Notes: a model not told the origin generated them from the letters alone. DNA of 64,000 nucleotides from Rhodococcus globerulus NBRC 14531 (GCF_001894805.1 NZ_BCWX01000007.1:62001-126000); one strand, 5' to 3'; shown: positions 53,300 through 64,000, counted from the first letter of the stretch. Translations and numbers: made by a program.

Positions 53300-54240
53300 T
53301 TGGTTGCTTCCTTCTGCTGGGCGATGCGCTCCGCGATCTGCATTCCGGCGGACGTCATGATGTCGAGGTTGCCGGCGTACGCGGGCAGGTAGTGTGCAGC
53401 ACCCTCGACCTCGAGGAATACCGACACCTGGTGGGTGGGGCGATTGCCGTCGACGAGCAACGTCTCGACCGGCTGGTCGGCCGGGATCTCGGTGATCTGG
53501 ACTTCCTGCTTGAGGCGGTAGCCCGGGACGTAGGCGGAGACGTCGCCGACCATCTTCTCGATCGACGCACGGATCTCCTCGTGAACAGCCGGGTCCGGGG
53601 CGTCGACGAGGCAGAAGACGGTGTCGCGCATGATCAGCGGCGGCTCAGCCGGATTGAGGATGATGATGGCCTTGCCGCGGCGAGCGCCGCCGACTGCCAC
53701 GATCGCCTCGGATGTGGTCTCGGTGAACTCGTCGATGTTGGCGCGCGTTCCGGGACCGGCCGACTTGGAGGCAATGGACGCGACGATCTCCGCGTACGCC
53801 ACCGGGACGACCCGAGAAACAGCGGCAACCATCGGGATCGTGGCCTGGCCACCACACGTCACCATGTTGACGTTAGGTGCGTCCAGGTGCTCGTCCGCGT
53901 TGACGGCCGGCACGACGTACGGGCCGATCGCGGCAGGTGTCAGGTCGATCATGCGCTTGCCGAGCGGTGCCAGGCGTGCGTTGTTGGCGACGTGCGCCTT
54001 TGCCGACGTTGCGTCGAAGACGATCTCGATCTCGTCGAAGTTCGGCAGACCGACGAGGCCCTCGACGCCTTCGGCGGTGATCGGCACGTTCAGGCGCGCC
54101 GCGCGAGCCAAACCGTCCGACGCGGGATCGATGCCGACCATGGCACCCATCTCCAGGTAGTCGGAATTACGCAGCACCTTGATCATCAGATCGGTGCCGA
54201 TGTTGCCCGATCCGATGATCGCGACCTTGACCTTGCTCAT
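53296..54240 (-). CDS. Acetaldehyde dehydrogenase, acylating (HsaG/DmpF/MhpF family)
   Basis: A 314-residue enzyme. The NAD-binding motif is [19 protein letters not shown], the catalytic Cys is in [16 protein letters not shown], and the dimerisation region has [19 protein letters not shown]. It converts the aldehyde from the aldolase into acyl-CoA with NAD and CoA. It lies between the hydratase and aldolase genes, overlapping both by four bases. The three proteins form a standard meta-cleavage lower pathway. Confidence 0.95.
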   Translation of the reverse strand: MSKVKVAIIGSGNIGTDLMIKVLRNSDYLEMGAMVGIDPASDGLARAARLNVPITAEGVEGLVGLPNFDEIEIVFDATSAKAHVANNARLAPLGKRMIDLTPAAIGPYVVPAVNADEHLDAPNVNMVTCGGQATIPMVAAVSRVVPVAYAEIVASIASKSAGPGTRANIDEFTETTSEAIVAVGGARRGKAIIILNPAEPPLIMRDTVFCLVDAPDPAVHEEIRASIEKMVGDVSAYVPGYRLKQEVQITEIPADQPVETLLVDGNRPTHQVSVFLEVEGAAHYLPAYAGNLDIMTSAGMQIAERIAQQKEATK

Positions 54241-55064
54241 GCGATGTCCCCTTTAGTGGAAAAACTTGTGGTGACCGAACCGAGTCCGGATACGTTCACG
54301 GTGACGACATTTCCCGCTACAACCGGCGCCATGGGGCCGAGAGCGCCGGAGAGAATGACCTGACCTGCAGTCAACGGCTGACCGAGTTCGCGGGCCGTGC
54401 GGGCGAGCCAGACAACTGCCTCGATGGGATCGCCCAAGCAGGCGGTTCCGACGCCGGTGGACACCTCGGTGCCGTCGACGCTCATCGACATGACAACGTC
54501 AGCAGGTTCAACCTCGGCGAGGGTGTGACGCTCGGTGCCGAGGACGTACACGCCGGACGACGCGTTATCGGCCACGGTGTCACCGAACTTGATGTCCCAG
54601 GACTCGATGCGACTGTCGCAGATCTCGATCGCCGCGACGGAGTATTCGATCGCGTCGCGGACCTGGGCGTTGTCCAGCGGGCCGTCGACGAGGTCGGCGC
54701 CAAGTACGAAGGCAACCTCGGCCTCGACCTTGGGCTGGATCAGGCGGTCCATCGGGATCGACTCGCTGCCGGTGAAGTCCATATCGGCGTACAGAACACC
54801 GAGGTCGGGCTGATCGACGCCGAGTTGCTGCTGGACTGCCACCGAGGTCAGGCCGATCTTGCGGCCCACAACGACGGCACCGGCATTGCGACGGATTTCG
54901 TCGACGCGGCGCTGCACGGCGTATGCGGCAACGAGGTCTTCACTTCCGATCAGATCCCGCACGGGTGCGCAGGGCACGCCGGTTGCGGCGGCGGTCGCGA
55001 GGCGATCCGCGGCAGCGGCGATGTCGGTCTCGCTCGCTGTACTGGAATTCGAGGGCTGGCTCAT
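54237..55064 (-). CDS. 2-keto-4-pentenoate hydratase (HsaE/MhpD family)
   Basis: A 275-residue enzyme of the fumarylacetoacetate-hydrolase-type hydratase family. Motifs are [40 protein letters not shown] with the metal-binding Glu pair, and VIETCD-like [16 protein letters not shown]. It adds water to 2-hydroxy-dienoates. The ATG at 55064 follows GGGG; the longer frame to 55268 runs into the IclR gene region. It is first in the operon and is divergent from the IclR gene, 69 bases away. Confidence 0.92.
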   Translation of the reverse strand: MSQPSNSSTASETDIAAAADRLATAAATGVPCAPVRDLIGSEDLVAAYAVQRRVDEIRRNAGAVVVGRKIGLTSVAVQQQLGVDQPDLGVLYADMDFTGSESIPMDRLIQPKVEAEVAFVLGADLVDGPLDNAQVRDAIEYSVAAIEICDSRIESWDIKFGDTVADNASSGVYVLGTERHTLAEVEPADVVMSMSVDGTEVSTGVGTACLGDPIEAVVWLARTARELGQPLTAGQVILSGALGPMAPVVAGNVVTVNVSGLGSVTTSFSTKGDIA

Positions 55065-55133
55065 GACCCCTACTTTCCAGGCTTGTACCCCACTACGCCA
55101 GGCTGATGTCTCACTCACCGATACGATTGACGA

Positions 55134-55895
55134 ATGACTGGTGCCGCAAACCTCGACACCGTGCTCGGTAAAGCCGTGACGATCTTGCGCGCCTTCCGCC
55201 CCGACGACCACGCCGTGCCCCTCGCGACGCTTGTCGCGCGGACCGGATTGCACAAGGCGACAGTGCACCGCCTCGCCGGTGAACTGGTCGCGAACCGGCT
55301 ACTCGACCGCGTCGAGGGTGGCTACCGCCTGAGCGGCGGCCTGTTCGAACTCGGCATGCTCGCCTCGCTCGAGCGCAGCCTCCTGGAAATGGCGATGCCG
55401 TTCCTGCAAGACCTGTACGAGCGAACCCATGAAACTGTGCATCTCGGTGTGCGCGACGGTCATGACGTCGTGTACATCGCCAAGATCGGTGGGCATCGCC
55501 AAGCCAACTCCCCCTCGCGCACCGGTGGACGAATTCCGCTGTACTGCACGGCAATCGGCAAGGCTTTGCTGGCGTACTCGGATCCGGAGTTTCGCCGCGA
55601 AGTGCTCGCGGCACCGATGACCCGACGCACCCCGCACACGATCGTCGCGCCAGGCATCCTGAGCAATCAGCTGGATCGGGTCTTCGAAACCGGTGTCGCC
55701 TTCGAACGCGAAGAATCAGCGCCGGGCCTCACGTGTGTGGCCGCGCCGGTATTCGGAAGCAACGACAAACTGGTGGCAGCCATCAGCGTCACCGGCCCCA
55801 CCACTCGGTTCAAGCCCGAAAGCCAGGTAACCGTCCTGCGTGCAGCCGCCGAAGGGTTGCGCAGCACGATGGCCCGCCGCGAGCACCTGCGCTGA
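55134..55895 (+). CDS. IclR-family transcriptional regulator
   Basis: A 253-residue IclR protein. The winged helix is VPLATLVARTGLHKATVHRLAGEL. The effector domain starts ERTHETVHLGVRDGHDVVYIAKI, and GRIPLYCTAIGKALLA is the usual conserved segment. It is divergent from the three meta-cleavage lower-pathway genes and most likely controls them in response to an aromatic or diene intermediate. No clear operator was found in the 69-base gap. Confidence 0.92.
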   Translation: MTGAANLDTVLGKAVTILRAFRPDDHAVPLATLVARTGLHKATVHRLAGELVANRLLDRVEGGYRLSGGLFELGMLASLERSLLEMAMPFLQDLYERTHETVHLGVRDGHDVVYIAKIGGHRQANSPSRTGGRIPLYCTAIGKALLAYSDPEFRREVLAAPMTRRTPHTIVAPGILSNQLDRVFETGVAFEREESAPGLTCVAAPVFGSNDKLVAAISVTGPTTRFKPESQVTVLRAAAEGLRSTMARREHLR

Positions 55896-55907
55896 CCAGG
55901 GAAATAG

Positions 55908-56429
55908 TCACGCCCGATACGCGGGCGCCTTGGCAGAGCTGCGAGTCTCCAGGGTCTCGAGCAACGGCAACGCCCGGAACGGCACAACCACCGACAGAAC
56001 CATCACGCTGGTGGAGCGCGTGGCCACTCCCGAACGATTGAGGTCGAGCAGGGTCTGCTGCAAACCTTGATGCGACGCTGCGGCGACTCGACACAGAACG
56101 TCACCGGCTCCCGTGGTCGCAAACGCTTCGATCACACCGGGTATGGCTTCGAGTTTGACCGTGACGGTGTCGAGCGCACCTTGGGCAATCTCCAGGGTCA
56201 CAAATGCCTGCACGCCGAAACCTGCTGCAGCCAGGTCGATATGGGGCTCGTAGCCGGCGATGATTCCGCCGTCCTCGAGCCGGCGCAGTCTGGCCTGCAC
56301 AGTGGCCCGAGCTACCCTGGTCACCCTCGACAGTTCGAGTGCCCCCGCCCGCGGATGCGTGTGCATCGCTTCGAGCAGCGCCAGGTCCAGACCGTCGATC
56401 GACACTGCACTGCGTACCGATTCCACCAT
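55908..56429 (-). CDS. Lrp/AsnC-family transcriptional regulator
   Basis: A 173-residue Lrp-type protein. The helix-turn-helix region is DLALLEAMHTHPRAGALELSRVTRVARATVQARLRRLEDGGI (seen in parts), followed by an effector-binding RAM domain (FGVQAFVTLEIAQGALDTV, FATTGAGDVLCRVAA). The ATG at 56429 was chosen; the frame extends upstream without family resemblance. It is divergent from HPPD. Such placement suggests that it controls tyrosine breakdown according to an aromatic amino acid, but this is inference. Confidence 0.88.
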   Translation of the reverse strand: MVESVRSAVSIDGLDLALLEAMHTHPRAGALELSRVTRVARATVQARLRRLEDGGIIAGYEPHIDLAAAGFGVQAFVTLEIAQGALDTVTVKLEAIPGVIEAFATTGAGDVLCRVAAASHQGLQQTLLDLNRSGVATRSTSVMVLSVVVPFRALPLLETLETRSSAKAPAYRA

Positions 56430-56540
56430 GGCTTCCAACCTATACACAGCGACTGGAAAACCACACCCATCTAGCGGTATTCCGTCGAAACGGCTAGCAG
56501 GAAGCACGCCCGTTGACTAGCTGCATCGCGCCGGACTTAG

Positions 56541-58431
<1,891 letters not shown>

Positions 58432-58435
<4 letters not shown>

Positions 58436-59727
58436 GCAGGCACGCCGGCGCGAAGCCGACGGTCGGCCCGGTCCGGTCCGTCCGAAGTAAGCACTACCGG
58501 AACGCCGGCCTCGCTACCCAGGTAATCGATAAACGGCTCGGCTTCTGCCGGAACGTCCCGTCTCACAGCCGACATGGCCCGCAGCGCTTCCGTCAACGCT
58601 GCCTGGTGTTCGAGATCCTTCCACTCTCCGACAGGGATCTTTCCGACGGGTATACCCGCGCACCCGTCATACCTGTCCACACCCTGGATCGGGGTTCCCG
58701 CCGTTGTCGCACGCTCCAGCGCGTCGAGGTGCGTGAGGGCCAACCCGTCGACGCCGCCGCAGACCTCGATCGCGTACCGCAGCAGCAGTGTGTCGAGGTG
58801 CCCTACCCGAAATGACCCCTGGTACTCGCCGACGCCGTTGTGCGGTTCCGGCAGGACCGCCCCGAGCGCGCTGTCCTCCGTCGGAAGGGGCCCGGCACCG
58901 TGACGCGTGGTGTACGTGCGGGTCACGCCGAGCACATAACTCTCCCTGCCTATTTCGGAGACCATCGTGCGGGCATTGGACGGTTCCACCGTCGACCACG
59001 TGGTGTGCGGGTGAAATCCACGCCACTCGTCCAGGAGGACACCCTGTGCGCCTTCGAAGACCAATCGGCCACGTGCACCGATGGACTCCAGCGCCCCAGG
59101 GCCGACAATATCCACTACTGCAGCACATTCCGCGTACATGTCGACCATGTCCACTATCTCTGGAAACCCATGACGACTGTCGGTGATCAACGGTCCGTAG
59201 TACGCCGCCATGTTCTCGAGCTTGCGAGCAAGCACATCCGGCCGTCGGCAGTCCCCGACAGTCGGCGCATCAGGGCGCTCGAGCGCGTACGCCGCCGTCT
59301 CACCGATTCCCTTGCCACACGAGCCATGTCGATTGCCACCTCGCGCATCCTCACGAGCCCGATTGGCCGCAACGTGAATCGGCGTGGTCAACAGTGCCCG
59401 CCCGTCGATGGTCAACAGGTCGAATGGATCTTGCACGCCAACAGCTTCCAACGCTCGCGCTTCCCTCGCCAAAGAGATCGGCTCGACCAGCATGAATTGG
59501 GAGAGAAACGTGGGGACACCGTTGAGCGTCCCCGATCCGAATTGCGAGAAGGTGTGGTGGCGTTCTCCGTTCACGACATTGTGAGCGGCCTGCGCACCTC
59601 CGTTGAATCGAACCACTGCCGCAACATCGAGATCCGCCTGCGGTGAGCAGAGCCAGTCGACCGTGGCACCCTTTCCGGCGTCGCCGAAGCCGAGGTCGAC
59701 GACAATAATGTCACTCCGAGCGTCCAT
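58432..59727 (-). CDS. Divergent PurA-family (adenylosuccinate synthetase-like) ligase
   Basis: A 431-residue PurA-fold protein. Kept features: the GTP loop GFGDAGKG (Asp16), the catalytic His49 in AAHNVV, FEGAQGVLLD at 224-233, RHGAGPLPTE at 275-284, the guanine-binding Asp335 in THLD and SDGPDR at 415-420. Changed: the aspartate-binding loop, TTGRRRR in E. coli PurA, is GEYQGSFR at 300-307, and GGHNAGH is GGAQAAH. The enzyme therefore may join a different amino acid or nucleotide. GGAGG lies before the ATG at 59727. It is not the housekeeping PurA because of these changes and its neighbours. Confidence 0.85.
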
Positions 59728-59755
59728 TGTGTCCTCCCTCAGTCTGTGTCCTAAC

Positions 59756-60742
59756 TCAGTCGAAATCGACGTCATCCGAGCCTGTTCCGAGATCCTTCGG
59801 CAATGCAGCCGCCCGTGCGGGCGTCCTTCTCGTGATTCTCGCCAGTGCCTTGTGCACCGTCTTGGCCTCGGCTGCCGATCCCACATCGCGAAGGTCGGCC
59901 AATCCGTCACTCAAGTCGATGCGGTCTTCACCGATCCCCACGGTCAGGGCGATGAGTTCGCACACGGCGGCAGGATCGTCGAGCTTGAGGAAGCGTTCAC
60001 CCAGGAGATCCGTCCAGTGGTCCGCGATCTCCGGATCGTTGTAGTACGACGACTGATTGGGCAACACGAAGTAGACGTTCCACTTTTGCTCCAGTTCCCG
60101 ATACACCGAGGGAACGGAAATATCGCGTCGAACCTTGTCGCCGATCACGTCGCGAATGTGACGACCCGACAGTCGCGGCTTGTTCAATTCGTCGCCGATG
60201 ATGAACAGGTAACCTTTGCGGCCCCTCTTCTCCCAAGCGTCGGTGCTCGTGTGACGAGCCATGAAATATGCTGCCAGTTCGTAGCTTTCCGATTTCTGGC
60301 CACCACCGTTCCCTTCGAGGAAGATGGTGCGCAACTGCTCGTCCATCGCGTTACCCGATTCGAATTGCCCTACCTGCAGGGGAACCCGATCGGAATCCGC
60401 GTCTCCGATTCCACCGAACAGAATCTGCGGGTCGTCTGCATATCCTTTGCGTTGCAGCAATCCGTGCAGCTTCCCGAGCTTGTCCTGCATGATGCGCGGA
60501 ACGGCACCCATCGAACCGGTGACGTCGAAAAGTACTGCAATAGGCAAAGAATCAGGGTGTCCATCCGAATCCCGGCATTCTCGTTTGTCTACACCGAACG
60601 GATCGAGAGTGGGATCTGCTTTCCAACTGTTTCGCGGACGCGACCGTAGCGTGTCGGTGTACCCGAAATCGTCGACACCGCGTGCGGCACGGAATGTCTT
60701 GCCCGCCAGGTATGTGTTGTCGTCCCAATATCCGTATCCCAT
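59756..60742 (-). CDS. VWA-domain protein
   Basis: A 328-residue protein with a von Willebrand A domain. The metal-site motif is FDVTGSMGA (Asp73, Thr75, Ser77, a DxTxS variant of the DxSxS MIDAS). A second site is in GGGQKSESYELAAYF and the Asp in LFIIGDELNK completes it. An N-terminal part of 65 residues has no assigned fold (YGYWDDNTYLAGKTFRAARG). No transmembrane segment is seen, so it is cytoplasmic. It lies between the J-pseudokinase (16 bases upstream) and the PurA-like gene and probably assembles with them. Confidence 0.85.
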   Translation of the reverse strand: MGYGYWDDNTYLAGKTFRAARGVDDFGYTDTLRSRPRNSWKADPTLDPFGVDKRECRDSDGHPDSLPIAVLFDVTGSMGAVPRIMQDKLGKLHGLLQRKGYADDPQILFGGIGDADSDRVPLQVGQFESGNAMDEQLRTIFLEGNGGGQKSESYELAAYFMARHTSTDAWEKRGRKGYLFIIGDELNKPRLSGRHIRDVIGDKVRRDISVPSVYRELEQKWNVYFVLPNQSSYYNDPEIADHWTDLLGERFLKLDDPAAVCELIALTVGIGEDRIDLSDGLADLRDVGSAAEAKTVHKALARITRRTPARAAALPKDLGTGSDDVDFD

Positions 60743-60758
60743 GATGAATCACTGCCTT

Positions 60759-61778
60759 TCAGATTGGGCGGACGGTAAACGCCCGAAAGGTGCGTTCGCC
60801 GTATAGAAGGTCGAGGAGTTCGTCGAACTCGCCGAGGAGATCAGTGGCGTCGGGTCGTAGTCGTGGATTGTCTTGCATACACCCCAGTGCAAAAGTCTTC
60901 ATACGACTGGGGATTCGGTCGCCGAGCATAGTCGTCATCAACTGATGCGCCATGTAGACGTCCCACCCCGGGGAAGCTGCTTCGCCAAGTTCCGGCGGAT
61001 AGGCACTTCGGCAGGAACTGATCTTTGCTGCCGGCCGCATTCCTGAACGAGTCGCAAACGACCAGCCCACCAGCACCACGCCATGTAATTCGGGCTGTAT
61101 CAGCACATTTTCCTCGACGATCGCTGTATGGACCCAATCCGCCTGGTGTGCTGCCGCAAGTGCGCGCAACAGGCGTCGGTGCATCCAGGCCCAGTCTCGT
61201 GGATCGAGGCCGTTCGGGTAAGCGCGGCGAACATCGGCGAGGGTGACAAAGCCGGTGGACAGATCATCGAGCACATTGATCCGGCGAACTTCCCCCGAAG
61301 CTGGGTCGGCCGCCGAAATGCGGTCGACCAGCGTCGGGAGGTACGGCGCGCCGCGGATGTCGGTGAGCGCCGACCTCTCAGTCTCCATCAGCGGGTTCGC
61401 TCGCCGACTCCGAGGGATCTTCACCACAACAGATGCCCCGGATCGGTCCTGCGCACGGTAGAGAGTTGCCACCGAACCTCGGGCGAGGACATCACCCAAC
61501 ACGTACTCGTTGTTGTCCCCGACATATGTCGCGGATGACTGCACTGCTTCGGCTTCCGCCACCCAACTGCGGTACAGCTCATTCAACCGAGTTGTTGCGG
61601 CAGCGTATCGCGCAACATCACTCGCCTGCGCCCGATCCGGATGGATCGCAGCAACCAAGCAATGGAATTGACGCTTCGCCTGCCGGCGCGATTCCGAATA
61701 AGTGGTGGCACTTCCGAACAGCTCGGTCGAGGTTGTTGCCGCCTCGACAGTTTCGAGATCGTTCTTCACCGTGTTCAT
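60759..61778 (-). CDS. J-domain and pseudokinase fusion protein
   Basis: A 339-residue protein. Residues 25-75 form a short J-like helical domain with the HPD tripeptide in AAIHPDRAQ. Residues 90-330 resemble a Ser/Thr protein kinase: VVVKIPR (Lys120), METERS (Glu134), then HTAIVEEN at the HRDLKPEN place (the Asp is Ala219) and LVGWSF at the DFG place (the Asp is Gly238). Both catalytic Asp residues are gone, so it should be a pseudokinase. It heads the four-gene unit. The start is only two bases from a perfect inverted repeat, with no Shine-Dalgarno, so it may be leaderless. Confidence 0.8.
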   Translation of the reverse strand: MNTVKNDLETVEAATTSTELFGSATTYSESRRQAKRQFHCLVAAIHPDRAQASDVARYAAATTRLNELYRSWVAEAEAVQSSATYVGDNNEYVLGDVLARGSVATLYRAQDRSGASVVVKIPRSRRANPLMETERSALTDIRGAPYLPTLVDRISAADPASGEVRRINVLDDLSTGFVTLADVRRAYPNGLDPRDWAWMHRRLLRALAAAHQADWVHTAIVEENVLIQPELHGVVLVGWSFATRSGMRPAAKISSCRSAYPPELGEAASPGWDVYMAHQLMTTMLGDRIPSRMKTFALGCMQDNPRLRPDATDLLGEFDELLDLLYGERTFRAFTVRPI

Positions 61779-61779
61779 G

Positions 61780-61804
61780 AGTTTTAGTCTAAGTGACTAA
61801 AACT
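61780..61804. promoter_or_regulatory. Perfect inverted repeat in front of the J-pseudokinase operon
   Basis: Arms AGTTTTAGTC (61780-61789) and GACTAAAACT (61795-61804) are exact complements, separated by five bases. It begins two bases before the start codon at 61778. The TAGTC/GACTA arms and AT-rich ends are of the style reported for NrtR operators. A regulator bound here would block transcription or initiation of the four-gene unit that ends with the NrtR-like gene. Confidence 0.7.
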
Positions 61805-61843
61805 GATCGCGCAAGGCGGCTCCTTCCGAGCATCACAGTCTTG

Positions 61844-62491
61844 CTAGGCCGGTTCCGCCACTAGCGCACCGGGGCGACTTCTTCCGAGGAATACCGCAGA
61901 AGCGAACAGGAAGAACAGTGCGCCGACAAAGGTGCCGATGTTCGCCACGTTGGGATCAAGCGTGTTCCCGTCTTTCAGAATGAACGAACCGACTGCGGAC
62001 ACGCCAAATGCGATAGATCCGAGAGCGTTGAGCCACACACTTTGCCATTCCGCCGATCGAGACGCCCAGCGCGTATTCGAGCGCCACAGCATGAGTATCG
62101 CCAGAAAACTTGACGCCAAGAACGCAATCGACCCCTCGGCGTCGGGATTCCACACGAGGTTGATCTCTCCACGAACATTGAGCGTGCGCATAGCTGATCC
62201 GGTGCTGATATTGAACATGATGGTGCCGAGCAATTGCACCGCTGCAGACAACCACACAACGCGTACCGCAGGCCTACCCGAATCAGTGATGATGACGGGA
62301 CCGGCGAGCGCCAATTGAACAATCGCCGCTGCGGTGAAGAACCACGACCCGACAAAGAAGAGAAGATTCACGAGCGTTGCTCCGAAAAGCGACGACAAGT
62401 AGGGGGCTGAACCAAGCGCAAAGAGCGTCGATCCGATCACGAAGCCCCAGGACTGTACGCGAAGTGTCGGATGAATCAGCATGCGCTGCAT
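61844..62491 (-). CDS. YrhK-domain-like integral membrane protein
   Basis: A 215-residue membrane protein with about six hydrophobic segments, for example VQSWGFVIGSTLFALGSAPY, LLFFVGSWFFTAAAIVQLAL and ANIGTFVGALFFLFASAVFL. The repeat of the W..GS/LF..A pattern in both halves resembles YrhK domains. A second in-frame ATG nine bases downstream is also possible as start. It has no known function. It lies upstream of the J-pseudokinase unit but behind the inverted repeat and a gap of 65 bases, so it may be a separate transcript. Confidence 0.7.
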   Translation of the reverse strand: MQRMLIHPTLRVQSWGFVIGSTLFALGSAPYLSSLFGATLVNLLFFVGSWFFTAAAIVQLALAGPVIITDSGRPAVRVVWLSAAVQLLGTIMFNISTGSAMRTLNVRGEINLVWNPDAEGSIAFLASSFLAILMLWRSNTRWASRSAEWQSVWLNALGSIAFGVSAVGSFILKDGNTLDPNVANIGTFVGALFFLFASAVFLGRSRPGALVAEPA

Positions 62492-62638
62492 TGTAGTTCA
62501 ATGGAAGTGCGATACCCGGCATTTCTGCTGTGCGCCACACTCCGTTCACCCGGCTCGTGTTCAGTTGCAGAGGCGATACTCTCGCTCACTCATTCACTCG
62601 GATCGTCGGGCACGTTCCTGCCCGTGAAGGGAATCACC

Positions 62639-63736
62639 ATGGCCAGCGTTACTTTCGACCGCGCAACTCGTTCATACGGGGGAACCGATCGACCCGCACT
62701 CGACCAACTCGAGCTGGATATCGCAGACGGAGAGTTCCTTGTACTCGTCGGGCCGTCGGGCTGCGGGAAATCGACGTCTCTGCGGATGCTTGCCGGACTC
62801 GAACCCGTTGATTCGGGCCGAATTCTGATCGGCGATCGTGATGTCACCGATGTGGAACCGCAGCATCGCGATATCGCGATGGTTTTCCAGAATTACGCGC
62901 TCTATCCACACATGAGCGTGGGAGCAAACATGGGCTTTGCCCTCAAGATTGCCGGGGTTCCGAAGCAGGAACGGGAAGCTCGAGTGCTCGAAGCCGCCCG
63001 AGTGCTGGATCTCGAGCAGTACCTCGATCGCAAACCGAAGGCACTCTCGGGTGGGCAAAGGCAACGAGTTGCCATGGGTAGGGCCATTGTTCGCAATCCC
63101 CAGGTATTCCTTATGGACGAGCCGCTGTCCAATCTCGACGCCAAACTGCGAGTGCAGACTCGAACGCAGATTGCCTCCCTGACCCGCCGACTCGGTGTCA
63201 CCACCGTGTACGTCACCCACGACCAGGTCGAAGCGATGACCATGGGTGATCGTGTTGCGGTACTCAAAGACGGTGTGTTGCAGCAGGTAGATACGCCTCG
63301 CCGCCTGTACACGAGTCCCGCCAACATCTTTGTTGCCGGATTCATCGGCTCACCCGCCATGAGCTTCATCGATCTCGACCTCGACGACGGTGAGATGTCA
63401 CTCGGCGGGACGGCGTACCGCGTTCCACGTTCCGTCGCCGATGCCTCACTGACTCCCCACGTCACAGTGGGTATCCGGCCGGAGTCGTTTGTGCGGGTGG
63501 ACAAGGGAATTACCGTCGTTGTCGACGTTGTCGAAGAACTGGGCGCCGACGCATTTGTCTACGGCCACACCATGATCAACGGCAAGCGCCATGAGTTGGT
63601 GATTCGCGAGGAAGGAAATAGTGCGCCGCCGATCGGCTCACGATTCGACGTTCTTCCCGTAGCCGAAAGCATGCACCTCTTCGACCCGACCACCGGCACC
63701 CGCCTGTCCACCGATGACACCGCTGTGCACGTGTAA
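62639..63736 (+). CDS. ugpC: Sugar ABC transporter ATPase (UgpC/MsmK-like)
   Basis: A 365-residue ATPase of the carbohydrate-uptake type I group. Walker A is GPSGCGKST, the signature is LSGGQRQR and Walker B FLMDEPLSNLDAKLR, with VTHDQVEAMTMGDR after it. The C-terminal TOBE/MalK-type regulatory domain (about 120 residues, VGIRPESF, VEELGADAFVYG) is present. Such a stand-alone ATPase can serve several sugar importers. The ATG at 62639 was chosen because GAAGGGA precedes it; the frame is open further upstream. Confidence 0.92.
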   Translation: MASVTFDRATRSYGGTDRPALDQLELDIADGEFLVLVGPSGCGKSTSLRMLAGLEPVDSGRILIGDRDVTDVEPQHRDIAMVFQNYALYPHMSVGANMGFALKIAGVPKQEREARVLEAARVLDLEQYLDRKPKALSGGQRQRVAMGRAIVRNPQVFLMDEPLSNLDAKLRVQTRTQIASLTRRLGVTTVYVTHDQVEAMTMGDRVAVLKDGVLQQVDTPRRLYTSPANIFVAGFIGSPAMSFIDLDLDDGEMSLGGTAYRVPRSVADASLTPHVTVGIRPESFVRVDKGITVVVDVVEELGADAFVYGHTMINGKRHELVIREEGNSAPPIGSRFDVLPVAESMHLFDPTTGTRLSTDDTAVHV

Positions 63737-63748
63737 GCCCTGATTCTC

Positions 63749-63786
63749 GAAGGTCCCGCCGCAGTTTCGTGTGCGGCGGGACCTTC
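63749..63786. terminator. Bidirectional hairpin terminator
   Basis: A perfect 15-bp stem, GAAGGTCCCGCCGCA at 63749-63763 and its complement at 63772-63786, with an eight-base loop. It is between the ends of the convergent UgpC and HAD genes. Confidence 0.8.
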
Positions 63787-63792
63787 ACGTCT

Positions 63793-64000
63793 TCAGATCG
63801 ACTGCAATTCGAGCGACGCTGCTCGCCCAGCGACTAACTCCTCGAGGTCCGTGACTGACTTTCCGGCCAACGTCGCCCACAGGACAACGCCTGGATCTTC
63901 CCTCAGACTCACCATGTTCGGCACGCCCACTGCGACGGCGCCCGCGGCAATCGCCGACGCCAATCCCGGAATCGAGTCCTCGATCGCCACAACCCGATCC
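63793..64000 (-). CDS. HAD-family hydrolase (5' end outside window)
   Basis: The frame is open to the right edge. The 69 residues seen start DRVVAIEDSIPGLASAIAAG, the HAD motif IV with its DS and the helix after it, and continue GAVAVGVPNMVSL. This matches the C-terminal third of HAD-IA (beta-phosphoglucomutase/phosphatase-like) proteins. The nucleophile Asp is in the missing part, so the substrate cannot be guessed. Confidence 0.85.
   Translation of the reverse strand, partial: DRVVAIEDSIPGLASAIAAGAVAVGVPNMVSLREDPGVVLWATLAGKSVTDLEELVAGRAASLELQSI

Noticed and set aside
52271-55064. Naming the genes hsaF, hsaG and hsaE
   Set aside because: Families fit, but kstD and hsaABCD are absent here and an IclR gene replaces kstD at the divergent position, so a non-steroid role is open.
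59756-61778. Ter (tellurium-resistance) gene cluster
   Set aside because: A VWA protein and a kinase-like protein recall Ter-linked systems, but no TerD, TerB or TerC homolog is in the window.

Overview
The window looks like chromosome from a GC-rich, high-metabolic-capacity actinobacterium, most likely Rhodococcus (R. erythropolis/qingshengii type). The support is the mycobacterial/rhodococcal steroid ring C/D genes echA20-ipdABC, a 13E12-type DUF222-HNH gene behind a mycobacterial-type SOS box, many TetR and IclR regulators, two P450s and an F420-type PPOX protein. I saw no rRNA, tRNA, CRISPR array or insertion sequence. The assignment is by gene content only.

Layout. 1-4.7 kb: the end of an alpha/beta hydrolase, a PPOX protein, an HxlR regulator divergent from a RutE-like nitroreductase, a DHA2 exporter and DoxX behind a probable iron box. 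4.9-8.6 kb: a tightly overlapping OpuC/ProU-type compatible-solute ABC operon. 8.6-17.7 kb: Tam-like methyltransferase, DUF222-HNH, an acyl-CoA ligase, two TetR regulators, a P450, and an amidohydrolase/EamA pair. 17.7-28.8 kb: an accessory catabolic region of unknown substrate (CMD-family protein, TetR, P450-SDR-ALDH operon, MHS permease, FAD enzyme, two SDRs, NTF2-fold protein, IclR). 28.9-35.6 kb: three consecutive pirins, a double-hotdog thioesterase, an exported intradiol dioxygenase and an M13 peptidase. 35.6-40.1 kb: echA20-ipdABC and a divergent SDR around a KstR2-like palindrome; these genes open the last steroid rings. 40.2-52.3 kb: AlkZ-like protein, small proteins, two Tat-exported phosphatases, IlvD, an S1 protease, an adenylyl cyclase, and a TetR/MFS pair. 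52.3-57.8 kb: a meta-cleavage lower pathway (hydratase, acylating acetaldehyde dehydrogenase, aldolase) with a divergent IclR, then an AsnC regulator and HPPD.

57.8-61.8 kb holds the most unusual locus. Four co-directional genes encode a J-domain pseudokinase, a VWA protein, a divergent PurA-family ligase whose aspartate-binding loop is replaced, and a NrtR-like protein (degenerate Nudix plus winged helix). A perfect 10-bp inverted repeat lies directly in front of the first gene. I read this as a self-regulated nucleotide-ligand system of unknown output.

The window closes with a YrhK-like membrane protein, a UgpC/MsmK-type ABC ATPase, a strong bidirectional terminator and the 3' part of a HAD hydrolase. 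A family of GTGCGCC-core hairpins recurs between genes at 22.96, 35.56, 40.13 and 45.45 kb.
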